A DNA stretch of 64,000 nt, taken from Cannabis sativa. Taxonomy: Eukaryota > Streptophyta > Magnoliopsida > Rosales > Cannabaceae. Shown here one piece after another: positions 1-11,176 of this stretch; position 1 is the stretch's first letter; each line of letters opens with the position of its first letter. The translations under genes were made by a program, and so were the position numbers. The stretch lies in assembly GCF_029168945.1 (NCBI RefSeq), contig NC_083602.1, forward strand, positions 28,197,323 to 28,261,322, read 5' to 3'. The notes under the pieces are model-generated. The model worked only from the letters and a program-made list of their open reading frames with translations. It was not told where the DNA came from and did no database searches.

Positions 1-2062
1 ATCAGGTGCGTCTACATATTCCCAGACTTTGTTCTTTTTCATGGAATCCATTTCTGAATCCATGCCGGCTGACCATCGTTTCTGTTGCGGACTAGCCATT
101 TCCTGTTTATAGGTTAATGGGTCATCTTCAATACCGTCACCAACGACCATATTGATTTCACCTTCCAAGCCATAACGAGCTGGTTTTGTTGAAACCCTCC
201 CACTATGACGAGGAGCGGTGATCTTCTGAACAGGAACTTTGGGAGTAGTTTTCTCAGTTGGTTCGACTGAGGGAGTGGGATTGTCCTCTTCTTGAGTGGA
301 AGAGGACGGAACATTGGAAGGACTTATATCTTAAATCATTTCCTCCAACACTACTTTACTTTGTGGTTTGAAATTCTTAATATAGTCATTTTCAAGGAAA
401 GTGGCGTTTGTTGAAACAAACACTTTATCATCCTTGCGACTATAAAATAGTTAACCCCTAGTCTCTTTAGAATTTCCGACAAACATGCAAACTTCAGTTC
501 GTGATTCAAGTTTGCCATCTTTCTTTCTTAAGACATGAGCAGGGCACCCCCAGATTCTGTAATGGCGTAAACTAGGTGTACGACCATTCCATAGTTCTAA
601 AGGTGTCATAGGGATTGATTTAGATGGAACAACATTTAAAATGTCAATTGCCATCTGAATTACATATCCCCAGAAGGACGTAGGTAGAGTTGAATAACTA
701 AGCATGGACCTAACCATTTCCAAAAGCGTGCGATTCCGTCTTTCTGCAACTCCATTTTGCTGTGGAGTGCTAGGGGCAGTTAATTGGGATTCAATTCCAA
801 GTTCAATTAAATGATCTTTGAACTGCATATCCATATATTCTCCACCCCTATCAGTTCGCAAGATCTTTAATGTTTTACCTAATTGGTTTTGAGCCAAAGC
901 ATGAAATTCTTGAAACTTTTCAAACGTTTCAGATTTTTTATGCATAAGGTAAATATGTCCATATCTAGAGTAATTGTCAATGAAAGTGACAAAGTACTCA
1001 TAACCACCTCGGGCTTTTACATTCAAAGGTCCGCAAACATCTGAATGCACTAACCCTAGGGGTTATTTGGCACGCTTTCCCTTTGCAGAGAAAGAACGTT
1101 TGGTCATCTTTCCTTCTAGGCAAGACTCGCAAACAGGTAATTCACCTAAGACAACATTTTTCAATGGACCGTCTTTGGTTAGCCTATTTAGTCTGTCATA
1201 GCCTATGTGACCCAAACGTAAATGCCATAGATATGTTTCATTATCATCATCGATCTTTTGCTTTTGTGGTTTCTAGGTTTAGCTACTTTAAAAAGTTCGT
1301 TATGTAGGGCAAATGGTGTTTCTGGTCTAAGAACATAAAGCCCCTGTTCCATGGATGCAACACAAATATGAATGTCATTTCGAGAAATGGTAGAACCAGA
1401 ACTCGAAAAATCTAATTTGTATTGTTGCAATTGTAAACATGAAACAGAAACCAAGTTTCTACTGAAATTTGGAATGTATAAGACATTGTCTAATTCCAAA
1501 ATTCTATTTTGAAACTTGAGTTTGGCTTTTCCTCTAGCTCTAACCGAAACCATTTCGCCATTACCAACCTTAAGTTTCAACTCTCCGGATTTCAAATAAT
1601 TCCAATTCTCAAGCAATTGCAATGAACAACTTACATGGTTTGTAGGCCCAGAATCAAGAATCCAAATGGATTTATCATTCTCTAAAACACATGATTCGAA
1701 GACTAAAGCATCACTGCTTATTCGTTTGTGATTTGTTGTTCTTGTTGGTTAATTTTGTTGTGAAGTATAACTTGAGGAAGTGGAATCACTTTCTCTTATC
1801 TTCTCAACTAAGCTTGAAATAGTAGGATTTATGGAGTTATGAACTATTTGCTCTTCAGAGTGAACAATTCCCAGCTTACCTGCTTTCTGGAATTTTATGT
1901 TCATCATGAGCATATGGGAAGTATTACTCTGACAAGGAGTTTATAACTTCAAGTTCATTTGCTAAGATATTAACTAGGAGTGGAATGGGATGAGGGTTAT
2001 TGGCACTACAACACATCAATAAAACAGAAGTAAGGTTTTGGTTCAAATTCATACACAAGTTC
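1..2062 (-). pseudogene. Ty1/copia gag-pol remnant: protease, integrase, start of RT
   Basis: The minus strand encodes, from 2062 downward, the end of a Gag-like stretch, the aspartic protease motif WILDSGPTNHV (catalytic Asp near 1647-1655), a GAG-pre-integrase region with zinc-finger residues (HLRLGHIG and CESC), and the integrase core (about 1050-451). The core shows HSDVCGP, RTDRGGEY and NGVAERRNRT, that is, all three acidic catalytic residues. Downstream comes the Ser/Thr/Pro-rich linker and KNKVWEYVDAP, which opens the reverse transcriptase, cut by the window edge. It is broken: a frameshift near 1255 and in-frame stops at 1063-1065, 451-453 and 331-333. The catalytic residues remain readable, so decay looks moderate. 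The gag start lies beyond the Sirevirus insertion. Confidence 0.85.
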
Positions 2063-2524
2063 TGTAAAGTCCTTTTTTGGCAAGTTAGGTGACAAAATAA
2101 TTTTTCCTTTTTATGGTAAGATTGCTATGCATTCATTTTCGAATCCTTACCTCTTTTATTCGGTTTTTAGTTGCCATTTTCCTTGTTTCGAAAGTTGCAC
2201 TTTCAGCTGAACTTTCCTTTGTTGAAAACTTCTCAAAAGAGAAGGAATTCTCTTTTGGAAAGTTGTCTTTTTTAGGGAAACTTTGTTTATTGCCTTTTCC
2301 TTATTGATTTCGATTGTATCTTGATACAATCAGAATATCTAATCTGTTTTTGGCAGGAATCAAGCTTTGAAAGAAGATCGGACCCAATTTTAGTAAGTTT
2401 CCCGTTTCTGGGCAGATCTGCTGCGTTAGCATTCGAATCTGATGTAGCAGATCGTGTTTCTTTTGGAAAGTTTTTGTACAGCTGCTAATTCAAACTTGTG
2501 GTTGCCTCTTTGGTTTCTATGATC

Positions 2525-2533
2525 TATAAATAG
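2525..2533 (+). promoter_or_regulatory. TATA box of the Sirevirus LTR promoter
   Basis: TATAAATAG lies about 460 bp into the LTR, so transcription should start near 2555-2560. The same box is at 11639-11647 in the 3' LTR, where it could drive readout into the host copia leader. Confidence 0.7.
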
Positions 2534-2715
2534 AGCCTAAAGAGCAACCATTCGAATTACCTCTTCCATTATTCATTTTTTACATTTATCTTTTGAGAGA
2601 AGAGAGTGTTTCTTTGTTTTGTGAGAGCCTAGTTGTTCATCTAGGTTCTAGTTGTTCTATTTCTGTTCTTACTCTATCCTAGAGGTTGTGAAGAACTACT
2701 TGACTGAACAAGAGA

Positions 2716-3024
2716 TTGGTCTTCGGGAGAAGACTTGATAAAGCCTTTCTTCGGGAGGAAGTAAGCACTTGGTCTTCGGGAGAAGACTTGTTGAAGCCTT
2801 ACTTCGGGAGGAAGTAAGCACTCACACTTCAAAGACGAAGGGAGTTCGGGCTTGAAGGTGTTTCAAGAAGTCAGATTCATAAAGTGGATTACAAAGGATT
2901 GCGGCAATACTTTAGAGGGAGTCTAAACTTGTTTAAGTCAATTGTCTTTGTAATTTTGATACTTTATTAATTGATTTCATTCTCTGGGCGTCGCCCGTGG
3001 ACTAGGAGTGTTCGGGAGAACACT
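2716..3024 (+). repeat. Short hairpins with shared GGGA loop in R-U5
   Basis: A 53 bp unit occurs twice (2716-2768 and 2769-2821). Each unit holds two inverted repeats: GTCTTC-GGGA-GAAGAC (2719-2734; 2772-2787) and CTTC-GGGAG-GAAG (2749-2761), the second copy of the latter extending to an 8 bp stem CTTACTTC/GAAGTAAG (2798-2818). A further one, AGTGTTC-GGGA-GAACACT, is at 3007-3024. All keep TTC-GGGA at the stem-loop junction. They lie downstream of the TATA box and upstream of the primer site, so they would be in the RNA leader. The 3' LTR repeats the same set. Role unknown. Confidence 0.75.
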
Positions 3025-3193
3025 GATACCACGTACAAATCTCTTGTGTCAAGTTATTTATTTTTCTGCAAATATTTTATATTCTGCCTGTTCAGTTTTG
3101 TTGTAGCAGAATTACTTTCTGCTGCTGCAAACTCTTACAGTTTTTATATTTTCTTATATACAACTGACATTTGCAAAAATACAGTTTTTCAAT

Positions 3194-3205
3194 TGGTATC
3201 AGAGC
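3194..3205 (+). other. Primer binding site (tRNA-iMet type)
   Basis: TGGTATCAGAGC starts two bases after the 5' LTR. It is complementary to the 3' end of plant initiator tRNA-Met, the usual minus-strand primer for Ty1/copia and Sirevirus elements, and shows no mismatch over these 12 bases. Confidence 0.93.
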
Positions 3206-3249
3206 GGGACACTAAACTCTTAGTGTGGTCCTATACTGTTTTTGTTAGA

Positions 3250-5202
3250 ATGTCATTTTTTGCAGAAGGAAGTTCTATTTCTAGACCACCATTGCTTAAT
3301 GACTCTAACTATCCTTATTGGAAAGTTAGAATGAGGGCCTTCATCAAATCTCAAGATGAGAAGGCGTGGAGAATGGTTCTATCAGGTTGGTCTCCTCCAG
3401 TTGAGACAGATTCTTCAGGTAATACTACTATAAAATCTGAACTGGAATGGTCTATTGAAGATGATAAACTATCTGCCTACAATAGCAAAGCCTTGCATGC
3501 TATCTTTAATGGTGTAGGTGAGGGTTACATTAAACTGATATCATCTTGTGTTTCTGCTAAGGAAGCTTGGGAGATTCTTCAAACTCAGTTTGAAGGAACT
3601 TCTGATGTGAAAAGATCTAGATTTATCATGCTTCAAACTAAATTTGATGAGCTTATAATGTCTGATAATGAAACTTTAACTGAATTCTATGAAAAATTAT
3701 CTGACATTGCTAATGAATATTTTGCTCTTGGAGAAAAGCTTGATGATTCTGTTCTTGTGAGAAAAATTGTTAGAGTTCTTCCAGAAAGGTTTGATACTAA
3801 ACTTTTGGCAATGGAGGAAGCTAAAGATTTTAGCACTATGAAAGTGGAAGAATTGATGGGTTCCTTACGTACTTTTGTATTAAATCAACAGATTAAACAA
3901 AAGGACAAACCAAAATCCATTGCTGATAAAGGTAAAAGTATTGCTTTGAAAGTTGCTGATAATGAAAATTCTGATAGTGAATGTGATGATGAGATTGCTT
4001 TATTAACTAAGAATTTTCAGAAATATATGAAAAAGATGGGAAATAAAAAGAATATTTCGAAAGGTTCAAAAGGTAATACGTTCATTAAACCATCTGTCTC
4101 TAACAAAAAGGGAATTCAGTGCAGGGAATGTGAAGGTTTTGGGCATATTCAAGCTGAGTGTGCAAACACTTTGAAAAAGAATAAGAAAAGTTTCAATGTC
4201 ACTTGGAGTGATGATGAAACCGAAAGTGATGAAGATATTGCTGAAAATGTTGCCCTAACCTCTGTTATGACTAATGTGTTGTGTGATTCACAGGTGAAAG
4301 CTAGATTGGTATGTCAAAATAATACCACCAAACAAGAGGAATCAGATTCAGATGAGTCTGAAATCTGTGAAGAATCTCTTGCTGAATCATACAAAGTCAT
4401 GTATGAAAAATGGATTCAGGTTGCTTCTGAAAATAGAAAGTTGAATAAATTGAATAAAAAATTGTCTCATCAGATTGAAATGTGTAATTTGAAAATAAAA
4501 GAATATGAGACAAGTTTTTGTGATAAAGATGAAAAAATCTCTCTATTAAAGAAGGAACTTGAAAACTTTAAGAAAAATGTTCAAATGCTTAATCCTGGAT
4601 CTTCTATTTTTGAAAAAGCTCAGAATGCAGGTCAGAGAGGTTTCGCAGGCCTTGGTTCTAATGGAATGGAAAGTTCTGAAGTCACGAATTTTGTAAAATC
4701 TAGTGTTCCAACGAATCACCTTGAGGCTACAAACACTGCCGTAACAGATTCACAGCCTGTTGCTGCAAGAACAGCTTCTGATGCTGCAAAATCTCCAGGA
4801 TTTTCGAAAAGGGTAAGATCTCAGGTAAAAAGATTTGTTCCCATTTGTCATTTTTGTGGTAGAAAAGGTCATATCAGACCTAAATGTTTCACGTTGAACA
4901 ATCTGTTTAAAACAAATTATTTTGATAATTTGAAAAAATCTCAAAAGAAACATAAAGGTTTGAAACAAATATGGGTGAAAAAGAAGTGTCTAGCTGGTTT
5001 TTCTGATAAAACTATTGCATCTCAAATGTGGTATTTTGACAGTGGTTGCTCTAGACATATGACAGGTGACAAGGATTTTTTGACTAACATTCGTCCTATG
5101 CAATGTGGAGAAGTCACTTTTGGTAATGGCCTATCTGGAAAAGTTGTTGGTATGGGAACTCTAAATTTTGAAGGGTTACCTAGACTGAAAAATGTGATGT
5201 AA
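3250..5202 (+). CDS. Sirevirus Gag and protease N-terminal part
   Basis: The start ATG at 3250 follows the primer site by 45 bases and begins MSFFAEGSS; the frame stays open upstream into the LTR, but that part is leader. The first ~230 residues are a copia-type Gag domain (UBN2 family; motif YPYWKVRMRAF). Next come a zinc knuckle CRECEGFGHIQAEC, an acidic and coiled-coil stretch rich in Glu/Lys/Leu, and a second knuckle CHFCGRKGHIRPKC. The protease follows with YFDSGCSRHMTG, whose Asp-Ser-Gly is the active site. Translation stops at 5200-5202 within the protease (NVM-stop-VEG), where relatives read through. Gag alone (capsid and RNA binding in cytoplasmic particles) may still be made; the protease is truncated. 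Confidence 0.85.
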   Translation: MSFFAEGSSISRPPLLNDSNYPYWKVRMRAFIKSQDEKAWRMVLSGWSPPVETDSSGNTTIKSELEWSIEDDKLSAYNSKALHAIFNGVGEGYIKLISSCVSAKEAWEILQTQFEGTSDVKRSRFIMLQTKFDELIMSDNETLTEFYEKLSDIANEYFALGEKLDDSVLVRKIVRVLPERFDTKLLAMEEAKDFSTMKVEELMGSLRTFVLNQQIKQKDKPKSIADKGKSIALKVADNENSDSECDDEIALLTKNFQKYMKKMGNKKNISKGSKGNTFIKPSVSNKKGIQCRECEGFGHIQAECANTLKKNKKSFNVTWSDDETESDEDIAENVALTSVMTNVLCDSQVKARLVCQNNTTKQEESDSDESEICEESLAESYKVMYEKWIQVASENRKLNKLNKKLSHQIEMCNLKIKEYETSFCDKDEKISLLKKELENFKKNVQMLNPGSSIFEKAQNAGQRGFAGLGSNGMESSEVTNFVKSSVPTNHLEATNTAVTDSQPVAARTASDAAKSPGFSKRVRSQVKRFVPICHFCGRKGHIRPKCFTLNNLFKTNYFDNLKKSQKKHKGLKQIWVKKKCLAGFSDKTIASQMWYFDSGCSRHMTGDKDFLTNIRPMQCGEVTFGNGLSGKVVGMGTLNFEGLPRLKNVM

Positions 5203-8130
5203 GTTGAAGGACTAAGGGCTAATTTACTTAGCATCAGTCAAATCTGTGATCAAGGGTTTACTGTTTCTTTTGATAGTGATCATTGTTATGTTCTGAATGA
5301 TGACAATGAATGTATCTTGCAAGGATTTCGATCCAATGATAACTGTTACACTCTAACCCCTGTGTTTACTTGTCATTCGGCTATCAACAACACCACGGAT
5401 CCTGTGGCATGCCAAGCTTGGGCATATTAATTTTAAAAACCCGAAAAAATTGTCAAATGCGAGGTATTGTTCGAGGTCTTCCCAAGCTTGGTAAGGAAAG
5501 TGAAGGTAAGTGTGAACCGTGTCAACTTGGGAAGCAATTAAAAATCACTCACAAGCTCCTCAGAAAACCGATATCAATACCTCAAAGGTATTGGAATTGC
5601 TTCACATGGATCTTATGGGTCCAATCCAAGTTGAAAGTTTGAATGGTAAACGATATATCTTTGTGTGTGTTGATGATTTCTCTCGTTTTACTTGGGTAGA
5701 TTTCTTAAGAGAAAAATCTGACACGTTTGATGCCTTTAAAACTCTTTGTCTGAGATTAAGAGTTGAGAAAGGTTGTAATATTGGGAAAATTGTTCGAATT
5801 CGAAGTGATCATGGTAAGGAGTTTGAAAATTCTGTGTATGATGATTTTTGCAAGTCTACAGGTATAACTCATGAATTTTCAGCTCCCAAAACTCCTCAAC
5901 AAAATGGAGTTGTTGAGAGGAAGAATCGAACATTGCAGGAAATGGCAAGAGTGATGTTAAATAGCAAGAAGTTGACAAAGCGCTTATGGGCTGAAGCTAT
6001 TAACACAGCTTGCTACATAATAAACAGAGTGTTTATTCGTCCAGGTACCTCAAAAACATCTTATGAAATCTGGAAAGGTAAGCGCCCCAATGTAAGTCAT
6101 TTTCATGTTTTTAGATGTGTGTGTTATGTCTATAGAGATCGTGAGCATATTGGTAAATTTTATGCTAAAAGTGATGTTGGTGTGTTTATTGGATATTCCT
6201 TAAACAGTAGAGCTTATCGTGTTTATAACATGAGAACTCAAACTGTTTTGGAATCAGCTAATGTGGTTGTTGATGATTTTAGAGATTTTTCAGAGTTTTC
6301 CACAGAAGCCAAGATAGATAGTCTCATGGATACTCCTCCAGAAGTTGCAACAGCAGATCCTGATGCAGCAGAACCTATTGATGATGCTACAAATGACGAA
6401 TCTGCTGCTGCAACTGAGACTGGAGAACCAGAACCGTCTATCTTGACTCATCCAAACATCATCACTGACTCTATTCAGAAAGAACCAAGCACCAGAGTCA
6501 AACTGAATCATCCAAAAGATCTCATCCTTGGTAATCCTGAAGAAAGCATGGTAACTCGCAGAAGGTATATTAATTTAATCAGCTTTCTTTGCTTTGTTTC
6601 TCAATATGAACCGAAAAATGTGAAGGAAGCCATGACCTCTGAGGAATGGCTCAATGCAATGCAAGAGGAAGTCAACCAATTTGTTCGCAACAAGGTATGG
6701 ATTTTGGTCCGAAGACCAAAAGGTATAAATGTTATTGGAACAAAGTGGTTGTTTAACAATAAAAGTGATGAGTTCGGTACAATTGTGAGAAACAAGGCTC
6801 GTTTGGTGGCACAAGGGTACACACAGGTAGAAGGTATTGATTTTGATGAAACTTTTGCTCCTGTTGCAAGATCAGAATCAATTCGTTTACTTTTGTGTAT
6901 TGCTTGTATTCTGAATATTAAATTGTTTCAAATGGATGTGAAATCTGCTTTCCTAAATGGTATTTTGAATGAGGAAGTTTATGTTGAGCAACCAAAAGGA
7001 TTCGAAGATCCTCAATTTCCAGACCATGTATACAAACTTGAAAAAGCTTTGTATGGTCTGAAACAAGCTCCTCGAGCTTGGTATGAAAGGTTGACTCAAT
7101 TTTTACTTTCTCATGGCTATCACAGAGGTAGTGTGGATAAAACTCTTTTCATCAAACATATAAAATCTGATTTTATCATTGCTCAAATTTATGTTGATGA
7201 TATAGTTTTTGGTTCTACATCTAACCATGAAGTGCAGGTATTTGTTGATCAAATGAAAAGTGAATTTGAAATGAGCATGGTTGGTGAGCTTAATTTCTTT
7301 CTGGGTCTTCAAGTGAGACAAATGGAAGCAGGTACATTTGTATCTCAAAGCAAGTATGCTAAGAACCTTGTCAAGAAATTTGGCCTTGAATCGGCTAAGC
7401 AGGTAAGTACTCCTATGAGCACCACACTGAAATTAACAAAAGATGAGAATGGAGTAAAGGTAGACACTACACTCTATCGTAGCATGATTGGAAGTCTTTT
7501 TTATTTAACTGCTAGTCGTCCTAATATCTGTTACAGTGTGGGAGTGTGTGCTAGATATCAAAGTAATCCTATGGAATCTCATGTATCGGCTGTAAAAAGG
7601 ATTATTAGATATGTTAATAGCACTCCTGATTATGGAATTTGGTACTCGAAAGATACCAATTCAAATCTTGCTTGTTTTAGTGATGCAGATTGGGCAGGAA
7701 ATGCTGATGATCGAAAGAGCACAAGTGGAGGGTGTTTCTTTCTTGGGAATAATCTAGTATCTTGGCATAGCAAGAAACAGAATTCCATCTCCTTATCCAC
7801 TGCCGAAGCTGAGTACATCGCTGCTGGCAGTTGTTGTACTCAACTATTGTGGTTGAAACAAATGTTGATTGATTATGCGTTTGAATTAGGTGTTTTGACT
7901 TTTTTTGTGACAATACTAGTGCCATAAATATTTCTAAAAATCCTGTTCAACATTCTAGAACAAAGCACATTGACATAAGACACCACTTTATCAGGGAACT
8001 TGTTGAAAATAAATCATTGCAATTAGAATATGTTGATACTGAAAAACAATTAGCTGATATTTTCACAAAGGCCCTAGATGCAAGTCGCTTTGACTCCCTC
8101 AGAAAGTCTTTGGGAGTTTGCATTGTTTAA
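5203..8130 (+). pseudogene. Sirevirus pol: integrase, reverse transcriptase, RNase H (broken)
   Basis: The frame resumes after the stop at 5200-5202. Three frameshifts cluster near 5402, 5462 and 5545, across the GAG-pre-integrase zinc finger (CEPCQLGK remains). From about 5560 to 7900 a long open frame encodes the integrase core (HMDLMGP, RSDHGKEF, NGVVERKNRT), reverse transcriptase (FQMDVKSAFLNG; catalytic YVDDIVFG) and RNase H (SDADWAGNADDRKSTSGG; STAEAEYIAA). A last frameshift in a T-run near 7900-7907 separates the C-terminal RNase H end (SRTKHIDIRHHFIRE, ADIFTKAL), which closes with TAA at 8128-8130. All catalytic residues of integrase and RT are intact; only five small lesions separate it from one frame. 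Confidence 0.9.
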
Positions 8131-9295
8131 TTTTATTCGTTCATAATTCTTGTACAATAGTGTTATGTGATTCATCTCTAGCTCTTAATCTTCTGTCATT
8201 GTATTTTGACAAATCATGTTTATGCTTTTGAAATATAATTAGTTAGGATCTCAGTCTGATCATACTTTGTGATGTTGTGTTAAAAGGTTCATGTTACTCT
8301 TTATTTGTGTCTAGGATTCAATAATGTTCTTATACAGAGTTAAGCAATTTTTGTTTCAGTCTTGTTAGGCCCCTTGCTGGAATAGAGCTACCCATACTGA
8401 GGTGTGAAAGCCATCTGATGAGTAAGCTGGAACATTGTAATTAGCAACTATGATGAGGATGCACTACCATAGAAAAGGGCTACCTTCAGTATGGTGTGAA
8501 AGCATCCAGTTGCGGGATCAAATTGAAAAAGGCGAAAATGAAAAATCTTGCCAAGGACAATGATCCTATTTTCACTGCACACACTTATGTCTGACAAGTG
8601 TGTTCAAATCTGTAAGTCTCCTCTATTAAAATTAAATTGATAATCCTGGTTCACAATTTTCAGTAACATGCATATCTTTTTCCTCAACATCAATTAAGTA
8701 TGATTATTTCATGAGATACTAATTAGTTATTTTCCTTAAAAGCATAACATGTATTTGATTTTGTCAATTGTCAATGATATTTGATTTTTTTTGCTTGATT
8801 CGAATCACATATATTTATTGTACACATTGTACTTGATTTTCGTTTTAATTTAAATAATAAATAAATAAAAAAAAAAGAGGGAGGCGTGTGACTTGCTTCA
8901 TGGGTCAAGAAAATCTTGTGCATAAATGGTAAGTATCAACATTAATTCTTGTTTGATTTATTTTGATATTTTTCCAAGTAAAGATTAATCTTTATATGGT
9001 AATGTGCCTTTATTCTTGAAAGATTGATTTATTTTTGGGAAATTTTTTTTTGGCATTTCGAGTTTCCTTTTATTTTTTTTTTTAAAAAAAGGGGAAAGGA
9101 GTTGAGAAGTGGGCGGTTTCCTTTTTTGGTTCATGGGCTGGCGGTTACCATTTGAATGTTCAAAATTGGTTTCCTTTTTCTTGTTTTGATTCCAAGGTTA
9201 TATAAACCAAATTTTGACACTTAATTCACCACCTACTCGAACCCTCTTTCTTGTTTCTTTGTCTGTCACTGTTCATCTTCTCTTTCAGTTCCAAA
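8131..9295 (+). other. Sirevirus spacer between pol and the 3' gene
   Basis: No open frame. It contains two diverged copies of a word ending GGTGTGAAAGC (near 8400 and 8500), an AT-rich part, a purine tract at 8870-8885, and a CT-rich leader-like stretch at 9225-9290. A TATATAAA box at 9199-9206 and a strong splice acceptor (polypyrimidine run then CAG, 9286-9288) lie just before the next gene. Confidence 0.6.
9199..9288 (+). promoter_or_regulatory. Internal TATA box and 3' splice acceptor before the extra gene
   Basis: TATATAAA (9199-9206) lies 97 bases before ATG 9296. Between them is a CT-rich run ending TTCTCTTTCAG, a good plant splice acceptor with the ATG only eight bases later. Either the gene has its own promoter, or it is expressed by splicing from the LTR transcript. 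The sequence alone cannot decide. Confidence 0.5.
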
Positions 9296-10854
9296 ATGGT
9301 GAGAACCAAGAATCTAGGGCACTCTAAAAAGTTAGAAGAAACCGTTCCAACTCCTTCCAATGCACCCCCTGCTGCCTCAGTTCCTCCTCCTGCTGTTGCA
9401 AAGCCTGGAGATTCATCACTTCCCCAGCGTGAATCTCAAGCCGAGAAGCCAAAACGTCCACCCAAGCAAGTTGCTCGCAAATCGGTAAGGCCCTATCGCA
9501 CCTGGACTTCCTCATCTGAATCCTCAAAGGAATCTCCTCCTCCATTGGCTGTTCCACCTCCTGCTGCATCAATGGCTGGCACCACTCCAACAGGCCCTTC
9601 CTCTCGAACTCGAGCCCAGCAAGCCTCAGCTGAGAAAGAACTTCGAGCCTCTCAATCTCGAGAGAAGACTGTCCCTCCAGCCAAGAAGAAACTCAAGACT
9701 AATCCTCCATCGGCTTCTTCGAGTTCCAGTTCAGAGGAAGAGGATCCAATGGAAGTCTCTTCAGACAAATAAGTATCTCTGCATACTGAGAAGGACAGTG
9801 AGGACACAGAACTCGAGCCAGAGCCTCCTCGTTCAAAAGCGCACGCAAAGCAAAGGCCTCTGCTGCTGCCAAAGGCAAGGAGCCCATGGAAGATCCTACA
9901 TCTGGTAATATCCCTTCCTCTCTTTACGTCGTCCTCGTTTTTATTATCGAGACAATGAGCGTGACTGGAATCTATATGCAACCCGTAAGTTTGAAAGTGA
10001 GAGGAATTATGATTTGCATGCCCATCGTGTTTATGGTATTGTAAAGTACATTCAATTTCATCAATGGGAAAACACTCTTACTGGTTTCATTGGATTCATT
10101 GCAAACATTGTTAAGGATTTTTATGCTAATCTTACTGATGATTTCCTTGATGAGAACTCTAGACTTTATCGAAAAGTTTATGTTAGGGGTCATTGGTTCT
10201 CGTTTTCTGAAAAGGACATTGCTCAAGCTTTGCAATTGCCTGAGAATGTATCCAATGTTGTGATGCCCATGGATCGTGAGTTGATGCACTCTGAACTCAC
10301 TGGTGCTCGTTCAGAATTGAAACCAGGGGAGAGTCTTCGAATCACTCACCTCACTTTTGCTCATGCTTCCCTTATGCGGTTTACACTAAGCAATTGGGTT
10401 CCAAATTCTAACAAGACCGTGGTGTCTCAAGAAGTGGCTACACTCCTATACCGCATCACTTCTGGAACTTCCATTGATCTAGCCTCACACATTCTAAACC
10501 AGATTGTCTCCTTCCGAAGAGGTAAAAAGCCAACCTTCAAACTTGTATTTCCAAATCTAATCTATAAGGTTTTATCTTCTCAGAAGAATGTGGCCCAATC
10601 TCATGAAACACTTGAGCCTCCCATCACTGGTCCTACATTCCAACCCTCTGAATACTTTGATGGTGTGTTTCAAAAACGGCCAAAGGCTGGTGGTCTTCTT
10701 GCTTCGCCGGTGCAAGTTCGGGCTCGCCGGCGGCGAACTCCTGGAAGTCAAGTCTGAACTTCAGAATGTGTATACTCGTCTTGAAGCAATGACAGATGTC
10801 CAGCATAGCATGTCCAGGCAACTGTCCACTTTGATTAAACTCTACAAAGATTAA
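9296..10854 (+). pseudogene. Sirevirus extra 3' gene (env-like position; putative plant transposon protein domain)
   Basis: ATG 9296 opens MVRTKNLGHSKK, followed by ~155 residues rich in Pro, Ser, Ala, Lys and Glu (disordered, basic then acidic), ending at TAA 9770-9772. The frame then shifts at least once; from about 9908 to 10757 a conserved globular part is readable, with RPRFYYRD, FYANLTDDF, VYVRGHWFSFSE and SEYFDG. I recognise this as the 'putative plant transposon protein' domain common after pol in Sireviruses. A further shift near 10730 separates a short C-terminal helix (LQNVYTRLEAM), ending TAA 10852-10854. Position matches the env-like gene of SIRE elements, but I see no transmembrane segment in the globular part, so envelope function is not supported. 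Confidence 0.75.
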
Positions 10855-10929
10855 AGTGTTTTTAGTTTGTCTCTTTTTAATTAAACTTGGGTCTATTTTT
10901 TGTTCTTTGTTTACTTTGGCCCTCCGATA

Positions 10930-11176
10930 AACAAAAAGGGGGAGAGATATTTATCTTTTGGTTTGTTGCCCAACTCTGGACCCTTTTTCCAGGGGGAGTT
11001 GTGGTTTGTTAGTACTTGTGAACTTAATGTTTAAAGTTAGCATGTTCTTTGTTTTTATTGTGTTATTCAATTGTGTTACTCAGGGGGAGTAGTATCTTTT
11101 GCTCTTGCTAACTTTGCTTTGCAGGTACTTTATGGTAAAAATTATTTTGTTCATCTAAAGTGCCAAAGGGGGAGAT
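10930..11176 (+). other. Cluster of polypurine tracts
   Basis: Four similar purine words precede the 3' LTR: AAAAAGGGGGAGAG (about 10935), AGGGGGAG (about 10991 and 11082) and AAAGGGGGAGA (11165-11175), the last abutting the LTR and thus the likely plus-strand primer. Multiple copies of this motif are a recognised Sirevirus signature. Confidence 0.85.

Larger units (their letters stand above)
2063..3191 (+). repeat. Sirevirus 5' LTR
   Basis: An 1129 bp direct repeat of 11177-12304, TG...CA bounded. A TATA box (2525-2533) divides U3 from the transcribed part. U3 includes inverted words such as CAAAAGAGA/TCTCTTTTG near 2236-2260 and paired CAGATC motifs around 2413-2455. R-U5 contains a 53 bp tandem repeat (2716-2821) that folds into short hairpins, described separately. 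A 64-codon open frame at 2113-2307, identical in the 3' LTR, is a by-product of LTR sequence and not a gene. Confidence 0.93.

Noticed and set aside
2971..3249. Upstream extension of the Sirevirus Gag frame into the LTR.
   Set aside because: It crosses the U5 end and primer site; the conserved Gag begins at ATG 3250.
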